The notes under the pieces: model-generated
The model's input: only the letters and a program-made list of their open reading frames with translations
Databases searched by the model: none
Told to the model about the DNA's origin: nothing
Shown here: piece by piece, positions 1 to 5,034 of the stretch
Position numbering within the stretch: position 1 is the stretch's first letter
Layout: each line of letters begins with the position of its first letter
Assembly: GCA_003484585.1 (NCBI GenBank)
Contig: DNBZ01000110.1
Location: 1-5,034 of the forward strand
DNA from: Bacteroidota bacterium
Lineage (GTDB): Bacteria; Bacteroidota; Bacteroidia; NS11-12g; UBA9320
Reading direction: 5' to 3'
Length of the DNA: 5,034 bases
Made by a program: the position numbers and the translations under genes

Positions 1-561
1 TCTAACTTCTTTAGTTAGTCTCCTGACTGTTTCAATATTATGTGAAACTATTTCTGGATGCACCTTTATAATTCTGTCAAGCTGCTCTGTGTTTCCTTGG
101 AAATCAGGAATGAGAGTTTCTAGCGTAGTGTCTGGGTTGAATTCACGTATAGTATTCACCGTCTTAACCCAGTGGTTACTTCCCCCATCATCAAGATCAT
201 CTCTATCTACGCTTGTGATAACAGCGTGCTTAATACCCATAAGGTTAATAGATTGAGCTACTTTAAAAGGTTCCAGCGGATCTAGTTTTTCTCCAGCTCC
301 TGTTGCTACATTGCAAAACTGGCAACTTCTTGTACACGTGTTACCTGAAATCATAAATGTTGCAGTACCTGCTCCCCAGCATTCTCCAATATTAGGACAT
401 TTGCCACTTTCGCATATTGTGTGCAGTTTGTTGTCTTTAACAAGCTTGAGCATCTCGGCGTATTTACCATCTCCAGGTATTTGGGTTTTTAACCAATCTG
501 GTTTGACACGCTTATTTTGCTTTATTTTTACGTGTGGTTTGTTCTCTATTTTGTTTGCCAT
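1..561 (-). CDS. lipA: Lipoyl synthase LipA (partial, C-terminus beyond the left edge)
   Basis: Radical SAM enzyme that inserts two sulfur atoms into octanoyl groups on lipoyl-carrier proteins (2-oxoacid dehydrogenase subunits, GcvH), forming lipoyl groups in the cytoplasm. Translating the minus strand gives 187 residues from the ATG at 561. Near the N-terminus comes VKPDWLKTQIPGDGKY, then the auxiliary-cluster motif CESGKCPNIGEC (Cys50, 55, 61), which marks lipoyl synthases, then the radical SAM motif CTRSCQFC (Cys76, 80, 83). VITSVDRDDLDDGGSNHW and ETLIPDFQG are also typical of the family. Family members are about 290 residues, so roughly 100 residues, including the expected RSSY motif near the C-terminus, lie outside. 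An in-frame ATG at 612 would add 17 residues (MGLIYDYYKTALKFVFS). I prefer 561 because it puts the conserved region at the usual distance from the start and because a TAnnTTTG promoter match lies inside the extension. Identity is near certain; the start is not. Confidence 0.96.
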   Translation of the reverse strand, partial: MANKIENKPHVKIKQNKRVKPDWLKTQIPGDGKYAEMLKLVKDNKLHTICESGKCPNIGECWGAGTATFMISGNTCTRSCQFCNVATGAGEKLDPLEPFKVAQSINLMGIKHAVITSVDRDDLDDGGSNHWVKTVNTIREFNPDTTLETLIPDFQGNTEQLDRIIKVHPEIVSHNIETVRRLTKEVR

Positions 562-569
562 TGAGAAGA

Positions 570-577
570 CAAATTTA
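570..577 (-). promoter_or_regulatory. Candidate -7 promoter element for lipA (TAAATTTG)
   Basis: Read on the minus strand, the bases are TAAATTTG, an exact match to the Bacteroidota -7 consensus TAnnTTTG. It ends 8 bases before the ATG at 561, so transcription would begin almost at the start codon. No TTG -33 element is visible at the usual 17-23 base spacing, so the call rests on the -7 match and its position. If lipA instead starts at 612, this site lies inside the gene and would be fortuitous. Confidence 0.4.
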
Positions 578-651
578 AGAGCAGTTTTATAGTAATCATA
601 TATTAATCCCATTTTTATATTATTGAGCAACAAAACGACATTATTATACGT

Positions 652-659
652 TAGATTTG
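652..659 (+). promoter_or_regulatory. Candidate -7 promoter element for porZ and the downstream genes (TAGATTTG)
   Basis: TAGATTTG matches the Bacteroidota consensus TAnnTTTG exactly and ends 15 bases before the porZ ATG, giving a predicted 5' leader of only about 10 bases. The nearest upstream TTG (623-625) is 26 bases away, longer than the usual 17-23, so the -33 element is weak or absent. This is the only good promoter candidate in the spacer between lipA and porZ and would drive the whole plus-strand gene run. Confidence 0.5.
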
Positions 660-674
660 TCTACTAAATCAATT

Positions 675-2924
675 ATGAAAGTAATTTTATCGTTCGTTTT
701 TTGCCTTATAACAGTTAGTGCTTTTTCGCAGAACAATACACCGACTTATACTTGGCGAATGCATCAGCCATATGAAAGTGTAAAGCAGATTGTAGAAACA
801 GACAAATTTCTGTATGTTCTATCAGACGTAGGAATATACTCTTTTGATCTTTCGTCTGGCGAAATAGAAAGACTAACCAAGGTAGAAGGGTTTGCTGAAG
901 CAGAAGTTGCTTGTATGGCTTACTCTAACATGTATCAAACTTTAGTTATAGGATATGCCAATGGCAATATTGACTTACTCAAGAATAATAGAATTATAAA
1001 CTTTGATATTGTTTTGAAGAATGATAATTTAATAGGGGCTAAAGACATTTATGAAATAAAATGCATAGAGAATAGAGCGTACTTTGCTACGTCTTTTGGG
1101 GTGGTCGTTTTAGATATTGATAAGGAAGTTCCTGTAGATGATTATCAGAACTTAGGACAAGGTGGTACTAGTTTGGGAGTTAGTTCTCTGGATATACTAA
1201 ATGACACTTTGTACCTTGGGACACCAGAAGGATTGAAATACGCCCCAGCGTATATCAATAGTGTTAATCTGAAAAACTTTTCAAGTTGGGAAACATTGAC
1301 CTCTTTCGATTCTGCTACTAGCTTAGAGGTCTTTAATAGTAAACTGTATTTCGTTTCTAAAAATATATTGTATTCGCAGGTTAATGGTAATGTAGAAGTG
1401 GTGGGAGATGGCTTAGCAAAGAAGTATAAAAGCATAGTAAATTCTCATAATGAGTTGATTATCTGTAGAACAGAGGGTATTGCTAGATTAAGTACAAATG
1501 ATGTGCTCACAGAGGTAGGTGAGATGTTTATGGATTATGCCATTACGGACTATCAGAATAATTTATGGTTTGGAGCATTCTATAGAGGACTTATTAAGAG
1601 AACCCCCAATACACAATATGGATATGTTAGACCTGTAGGCCCATTTGACGTTACAAATTTTGATATGATGGGACAAGGTAATAAAATGTGGGTTACTGCA
1701 GGTGGTTATACTACGGCATTTGCTCCAACTTATAGTGATAGAGGGTTCTATCTCTATGAGGACGGCAATTGGTTTAACAGCAGTAAGAGTAGTGATGCAT
1801 TAGTAGGCATGATGGATGTGACCAATATACTCGTGAACCCAAATAATGATGAAATTTGGCTAGGGAGTTTTGGTGCAGGATTGGCCCAAATTGTAAATCA
1901 AAAGCAAGTTGCTCGTTTTGACCATACAAACAGTACTATAAAATCTGACCCGGCAGACAGGGATATAGCTCTAGGAATGGCTTTAGATAGTAAAGGGAAT
2001 CTATGGGTTTCAAACTACGGAACTTCAAAAGCACTAGCAGTAAAAAAAACAGACAATACTTGGAGCGATTATAGTGTAGGCACCTCTAGTTTAGGGGAAA
2101 TGATAGTAGACGAAAGTGATCAACTGTGGGCTATAGCACCTAGGACTAGCAGTATAGGAGTGGTAGCCATGAAGGAAACTGCAAATGGGACCATGCAAAG
2201 AAGGCTACTTACTTCTGGTGAGAACAATGGCGGACTACCCAATAACAATGTAAGAGCAATAGCCGTAGATAAGGATAATGAAATATGGGTGGGAACAGAA
2301 GCGGGAATTGCTGTTTTTTATAACCCAAGTTTGGTTTTTGAAGGTGGTAAGAATGCGGATGCCCAACAAATAGTAATTGACGACGGAAATGATGTAGGTG
2401 TACTGCTCGGTAATGAGGTGGTGAATGATATAAAAATTGATGGTGCCAATAGAAAATGGATAGCTACTAACAATGGTGCATGGTTGGTAAAAGAGGATGG
2501 CTCAGGAATCATTTTGCATTTCACTTCAGAGAATAGTCCGTTACCTAGTAGTTTGATAAATTGTATAGGTATAGTACCCAATACAGGAGAAGTGTTTTTT
2601 GGTACAAGTGAGGGGATAGCATCTTTTAGAGGGGATGCTACAGAGGCATCTATGTTGCATAAGAACACACTAGTTTTCCCTAACCCTGTACATCCAGAAT
2701 ATGAAGGTCCAATTACAATCACAGGCTTGCCTGAAGATGCTACGGTAAAAATTGCGGATGTAGCAGGCAGGGTGGTTTACGAACTTATAGCCACCGGAGG
2801 AACGGCTGTATGGGATGGACTTGATTTTAATGGTAATAAACCTAAAACAGGTGTTTACCTAATCTATTCGGCAAATAAAGATGATGAAGATTCGTTAGTG
2901 TCTAAGCTGCTCATAGTTAGATAG
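675..2924 (+). CDS. porZ: PorZ-like type IX secretion system surface protein (beta-propeller protein with T9SS C-terminal domain)
   Basis: In Porphyromonas gingivalis, PorZ is a surface component of the PorU-PorV-PorQ-PorZ attachment complex, which processes T9SS cargo and joins it to anionic LPS; the role here is inferred from family. The protein has 749 residues, close to the family's roughly 775. A signal peptide (residues 1-18, MKVILSFVFCLITVSAFS, then Gln) is followed by an N-terminal region typical of PorZ (FLYVLSDVGIYSFDL from about 45, LVIGYANGNIDLL, FGVVVLDI). Propeller blades recur as W-[FVL]-G-type motifs: NLWFGAFYRGL (W298), EIWLGSFGAGL (W395), NLWVSNYG (W444), EIWVGTEAGIAVF (W538), RKWIATNNGAWLV (W595) and EVFFGTSEGIASF (about 641-653). 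Residues 663-749 form a T9SS type A-like C-terminal domain (LVFPNPV, VKIADVAGRVVYE, KTGVYLIYS, ending SKLLIVR). I chose the ATG at 675 because it begins the signal peptide; a TTG at 657 in frame overlaps the promoter motif. No kinase or DNA-binding domain is present, so a 'two-component regulator propeller' label would mislead. Confidence 0.88.
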   Translation: MKVILSFVFCLITVSAFSQNNTPTYTWRMHQPYESVKQIVETDKFLYVLSDVGIYSFDLSSGEIERLTKVEGFAEAEVACMAYSNMYQTLVIGYANGNIDLLKNNRIINFDIVLKNDNLIGAKDIYEIKCIENRAYFATSFGVVVLDIDKEVPVDDYQNLGQGGTSLGVSSLDILNDTLYLGTPEGLKYAPAYINSVNLKNFSSWETLTSFDSATSLEVFNSKLYFVSKNILYSQVNGNVEVVGDGLAKKYKSIVNSHNELIICRTEGIARLSTNDVLTEVGEMFMDYAITDYQNNLWFGAFYRGLIKRTPNTQYGYVRPVGPFDVTNFDMMGQGNKMWVTAGGYTTAFAPTYSDRGFYLYEDGNWFNSSKSSDALVGMMDVTNILVNPNNDEIWLGSFGAGLAQIVNQKQVARFDHTNSTIKSDPADRDIALGMALDSKGNLWVSNYGTSKALAVKKTDNTWSDYSVGTSSLGEMIVDESDQLWAIAPRTSSIGVVAMKETANGTMQRRLLTSGENNGGLPNNNVRAIAVDKDNEIWVGTEAGIAVFYNPSLVFEGGKNADAQQIVIDDGNDVGVLLGNEVVNDIKIDGANRKWIATNNGAWLVKEDGSGIILHFTSENSPLPSSLINCIGIVPNTGEVFFGTSEGIASFRGDATEASMLHKNTLVFPNPVHPEYEGPITITGLPEDATVKIADVAGRVVYELIATGGTAVWDGLDFNGNKPKTGVYLIYSANKDDEDSLVSKLLIVR

Positions 2925-2930
2925 TTATAT

Positions 2931-3641
2931 ATGATTGCAAAGACTAAGGCTATCGTACTACATAATACTAATTATAGTGAAAACAGTGTGATTAGCAAGA
3001 TGTATACTAAAGAATATGGACTTAGAACGTATATAATACCCAGCATTAGGAAAGGCAAATCAGCCATAAGGCCGTCTATGATTTTGGCATTATCGTTAGT
3101 AGAATTAGACATTTATGAAAAGGCAAATGCCTCTATTAATAGAATAAAGGAACTACGTAATTCTCAGCTTCTTGTTAATATTCATTCAGATATAGTAAAG
3201 ACAAGTATCGCACTTTTCCTATCTGAGATATTAAATCACTGCATCACCTTTGATCAAGGCGATGAATATCTATTTGATTTTTTGCAAAGAGAGATTCTAA
3301 TATTGGAGAATGAAGAAACCAATAGTTTATATCCTATATTCTTTTTGGTCAACCTTTCGAAACACCTAGGCGTGCAGCCATTGGGGGTGTATAGCAGGGA
3401 TACTCCCTACCTTAGTTTAGACGAAGGAATGTTTGTTTCCCAGAACGGATTGCACACTACATCTACCCAAGTGGCAGAGGTAGTATCTCATATTTTGGAA
3501 AGACCAACAGAGAAAAAGATTAGTGTAAATGCTGAGCTAAGAAAAAGTACACTAAACGAGATCTTGAAATATTATCAATATCATATTACTAAAAATCGAA
3601 AGATAAAATCTGTAGAAATACTTTCTGAACTGTTAAATTAA
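2931..3641 (+). CDS. recO: DNA repair protein RecO
   Basis: RecO works with RecR (and RecF) in the cytoplasm, helping RecA displace SSB at gaps and annealing complementary strands in recombinational repair. The 236-residue product has the usual RecO length and layout. An N-terminal OB-fold (about residues 1-77) opens MIAKTKAIVLHNTNYSENS and continues GLRTYIIPSIRKGKSAIRPS and LALSLVELDIYEK. A helical C-terminal region carries IHSDIVKTSIALFLSEIL, the YLSLDEGMFV segment and the final STLNEILKYYQYHI with KIKSVEILSELL, all typical of RecO from this phylum. The single cysteine (Cys104) shows that the four-Cys zinc site of many other RecO proteins is absent, which I believe is normal here. The ATG lies 6 bases after the porZ stop with no promoter between, so the two are almost surely co-transcribed. 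No Shine-Dalgarno sequence is evident. Confidence 0.93.
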   Translation: MIAKTKAIVLHNTNYSENSVISKMYTKEYGLRTYIIPSIRKGKSAIRPSMILALSLVELDIYEKANASINRIKELRNSQLLVNIHSDIVKTSIALFLSEILNHCITFDQGDEYLFDFLQREILILENEETNSLYPIFFLVNLSKHLGVQPLGVYSRDTPYLSLDEGMFVSQNGLHTTSTQVAEVVSHILERPTEKKISVNAELRKSTLNEILKYYQYHITKNRKIKSVEILSELLN

Positions 3642-3657
3642 TGGCACGTCGTTTGAA

Positions 3658-3665
3658 TACATTTG
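3658..3665 (+). promoter_or_regulatory. Candidate internal -7 promoter element before the DUF4294 gene (TACATTTG)
   Basis: TACATTTG matches TAnnTTTG exactly and sits in the 30-base gap between recO and the next gene, ending 6 bases before its ATG. Transcription from it would start at or just before the start codon, giving a leaderless or nearly leaderless message. No TTG is found 17-23 bases upstream, so activity is uncertain. It could provide extra expression of the DUF4294 gene and bshB1 independently of porZ and recO. Confidence 0.4.
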
Positions 3666-3671
3666 TAATAG

Positions 3672-4244
3672 ATGCATAAGATTATACTGATATTTAGCCT
3701 AGTGATGGTAAGCTTACCATCAATGGCTCAAACCAAGGATCCAGAGTCTGCAGTGATACTGAGAAGAGTATATATGGATGGGGATACATTTTATGTATAC
3801 TCGTTTGATGAGTTTATACTGAAAGAATTTAATAATAAAGAGGAACAGGAAGCATACTTAAAGCTTGTTAGAAATGTAAAAAAAGTAATGCCTTATGCCA
3901 AACTAGCAGCTTTTAGAATACAAATGATGGAAGATAATCTAAATCAACTGACATCTAAAAAAGCTAAGAAGAAGTATATTAAAGCTACAGAGGACGCAAT
4001 AAAAGAAGAATTCATTTCTCAGCTAAAGACCTTGACTTCATCACAAGGTAAGCTACTCATAAAACTTATACATAGGGAGACTGGCAGCACAACTTATGAG
4101 ATACTAAAGAAATATAGAGGAAGTGCGAGTACTATGTTCTATGGCCTGTGGGCAAAAATGTACAATGCAGATATAGATACGAAATTTGACCCTATAGAGG
4201 ATTATCAAATAGAGTATATCATCAAAAATGCGAAACTAGAATAA
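3672..4244 (+). CDS. Exported DUF4294 family protein, function unknown
   Basis: I recognise the DUF4294 family, known to me from Bacteroidota, but no function. The 190-residue protein begins with a signal peptide (about residues 1-19, MHKIILIFSLVMVSLPSMA, then Gln), so it is likely periplasmic or outer-membrane associated; there is no lipobox cysteine and no further membrane segment. After it comes a short region with YMDGDTFYVYSFDEFIL (34-50), matching the V/M-DGDT opening of the family. A helical, Lys-rich core follows: VMPYAKLAAFRI (72-83), then SKKAKKKYIKATEDAIKEEF (95-114). The most recognisable part is SQGKLLIKLIHRETGSTTYE (124-143), followed by FYGLWAKMYNADIDTKFDP and a C-terminal EDYQIEYIIKNAKLE. 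No catalytic triad or metal site of a known enzyme is evident. The start is supported by the signal peptide. It lies between recO and bshB1 on the same strand and is probably in the same transcription unit, with a possible promoter of its own. Confidence 0.85.
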   Translation: MHKIILIFSLVMVSLPSMAQTKDPESAVILRRVYMDGDTFYVYSFDEFILKEFNNKEEQEAYLKLVRNVKKVMPYAKLAAFRIQMMEDNLNQLTSKKAKKKYIKATEDAIKEEFISQLKTLTSSQGKLLIKLIHRETGSTTYEILKKYRGSASTMFYGLWAKMYNADIDTKFDPIEDYQIEYIIKNAKLE

Positions 4245-4247
4245 GGA
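4243..4247 (+). promoter_or_regulatory. Shine-Dalgarno-like AAGGA near the bshB1 start
   Basis: AAGGA overlaps the stop codon of the DUF4294 gene. It lies 4 bases before an in-frame GTG at 4252 and 19 bases before the ATG at 4267. The spacing is slightly short for the GTG and too long for the ATG. Since ribosomes in this phylum rely little on Shine-Dalgarno pairing, it may be chance; it is noted because it is the only sequence evidence favouring the GTG start. Confidence 0.15.
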
Positions 4248-4266
4248 TTGCGTGTTAAATAATAAT

Positions 4267-4980
4267 ATGAAGTTAGACGTTTTGGCTTTTGGAGCTCATC
4301 CTGATGATGTCGAGTTGGCATGCTCTGGCACCCTTTTAAAATTAATATCTGAAGGTAAAAAAGTAGGGATTATTGATCTTACAAAAGGAGAATTGGGCAC
4401 GAGAGGCACAGAGTTTACTCGCCAAGAAGAAGCCGCCGCCGCATCTTCTATTCTTGGTATTGAGGTAAGAGAGAATTTGGATTTAGGAGATGGCACATTT
4501 GATCTATCACATAAGAATAAGCTGAAAGTGATAGAGATGATTAGAAAATATAAGCCTACAATGGTTTTAGCAAATGCGACGCACGATAGGCACATAGACC
4601 ACCCAAGGGCCGCAAGTTTAGTTAAAGACGCGGTTTTTCTAAGTGGACTAAAAAAAATAGAGACATCTTTAGATGGGACTAGACAAGAGGCATATCGGCC
4701 TACCAGTATGTTCCACTACATACAACATTATCATATGACGCCAGATTTTGTAATAGATGTTACGCCATTCCAAAATAAGAAAACAGAAAGCATTCTGGCC
4801 TATAAAACTCAATTCTATAATCCAGACCACAAGGAAGATGAAACGCCTATAAGCTCTAAGCGATTCTTACGTTTCTTAGACGGAAGAGCAAGAGAGATGG
4901 GCGAAACGATAGGAGTTGAGTTTGGTGAGGGATTCACGAGTTCTACACCACTAGTCTATGATCTTAAGACTCTTTTGTAG
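4267..4980 (+). CDS. bshB1: Bacillithiol biosynthesis deacetylase BshB1
   Basis: Zinc-dependent deacetylase of the PIG-L/LmbE family that converts N-acetylglucosaminyl-malate to glucosaminyl-malate, the second step of bacillithiol synthesis (after BshA, before BshC) in the cytoplasm. The 237-residue protein has the usual BshB1 length. The AHPDDVE motif (residues 10-16) supplies the metal ligands His11 and Asp14 and the catalytic base Asp13. HDRHIDHPRA (106-115) supplies the third ligand His112 and the active-site His109. GELGTRGT (41-48), ENLDLGDG (69-76) and YKTQFYNP (179-186) are typical of BshB1 and separate it from generic PIG-L deacetylases. These assignments follow the Bacillus enzyme. 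I chose the ATG because MKLDVLAFGAHPDD is the normal family start; an in-frame GTG at 4252 would add MLNNN. It follows the DUF4294 gene by 22 bases with no promoter motif between. bshA and bshC are not in the window. Confidence 0.93.
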   Translation: MKLDVLAFGAHPDDVELACSGTLLKLISEGKKVGIIDLTKGELGTRGTEFTRQEEAAAASSILGIEVRENLDLGDGTFDLSHKNKLKVIEMIRKYKPTMVLANATHDRHIDHPRAASLVKDAVFLSGLKKIETSLDGTRQEAYRPTSMFHYIQHYHMTPDFVIDVTPFQNKKTESILAYKTQFYNPDHKEDETPISSKRFLRFLDGRAREMGETIGVEFGEGFTSSTPLVYDLKTLL

Positions 4981-5034
4981 ACTTGTTTCATTCCTAAAAT
5001 CCAACTTTTCGTAGCCTCTATTTCATAAAAAGGT

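Noticed and set aside
311..592. A 93-codon plus-strand open frame over the lipA 5' end.
   Set aside because: The minus strand encodes an unmistakable LipA with both cysteine motifs, so the plus-strand frame is a shadow; its translation shows no family features.
657..674. An in-frame TTG start for porZ at 657, adding MSTKSI.
   Set aside because: The TTG codon is part of the TAGATTTG promoter motif, and the ATG at 675 gives a clean signal peptide.
1145..1435. Minus-strand open frames inside porZ (here and at 2318-2722) and inside bshB1 (4296-4595).
   Set aside because: Each lies wholly within a well-supported gene on the other strand and has low-complexity, Ser/Pro/Leu-rich translation with no recognisable motif.
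2042..2049. Runs of eight A in porZ (here) and in bshB1 (4650-4657) as possible slippage or phase-variation sites.
   Set aside because: Both encode Lys-Lys in frame inside intact genes, runs this long are common in AT-rich genomes, and neither gene is a usual phase-variable type.
4956..5033. A minus-strand frame open from the right edge for 25 codons, ending inside the bshB1 3' end, as a possible tail of a convergent gene.
   Set aside because: An open run this short is expected by chance fairly often, the peptide matches no family I recognise, and it would overlap bshB1 by 25 bases. The other two minus frames stop at 5018 and 5023, so a convergent gene could end there equally well.
4981..5034. 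A possible terminator after bshB1.
   Set aside because: I found no GC-rich stem followed by a T run in these 54 bases, and the small palindrome TCTTAAGA just inside bshB1 is too short to count.
1..5034. Search for a novel system: defence genes, insertion sequences, CRISPR, tRNA or rRNA, long direct or inverted repeats.
   Set aside because: All but about 300 bases are covered by five recognisable core genes or families. No transposase, repeat array, RNA gene or compositional break was seen.

Overview
The window looks like ordinary core chromosome of a member of the Bacteroidota. Reasons: a PorZ-type type IX secretion (T9SS) protein with a C-terminal T9SS-like domain; a DUF4294 protein, a family I know from this phylum; a RecO without zinc-finger cysteines; an AT-rich composition (roughly 35-40% GC by eye); few convincing Shine-Dalgarno sites; and three exact matches to the phylum's -7 promoter consensus TAnnTTTG, each just upstream of a gene start. 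The genes resemble Flavobacteriia and related classes that make bacillithiol, but I cannot name a genus.

Layout. On the minus strand, positions 1-561 hold the N-terminal two thirds of lipoyl synthase (lipA), which runs off the left edge. A short divergent spacer (562-674) carries candidate promoters for both directions. On the plus strand follow four tightly packed genes: porZ (675-2924), recO (2931-3641, 6 bases after porZ), a DUF4294 protein (3672-4244, 30 bases after recO) and bshB1 (4267-4980, 22 bases after the DUF4294 gene). The last 54 bases hold no recognisable gene or terminator.

The plus-strand genes are probably co-transcribed, with a possible extra promoter before the DUF4294 gene. 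Their roles differ: PorZ acts at the cell surface in T9SS cargo attachment, RecO in recombinational repair, BshB1 in synthesis of the thiol bacillithiol, and the DUF4294 protein is exported with unknown function. I see no evidence that they form one pathway; this looks like housekeeping clustering.

I found no mobile element, CRISPR array, RNA gene, long repeat, frameshift or broken gene, and no convincing undescribed system. The items most worth a second look are the exported DUF4294 protein and the compact promoters that would give very short or leaderless transcripts.
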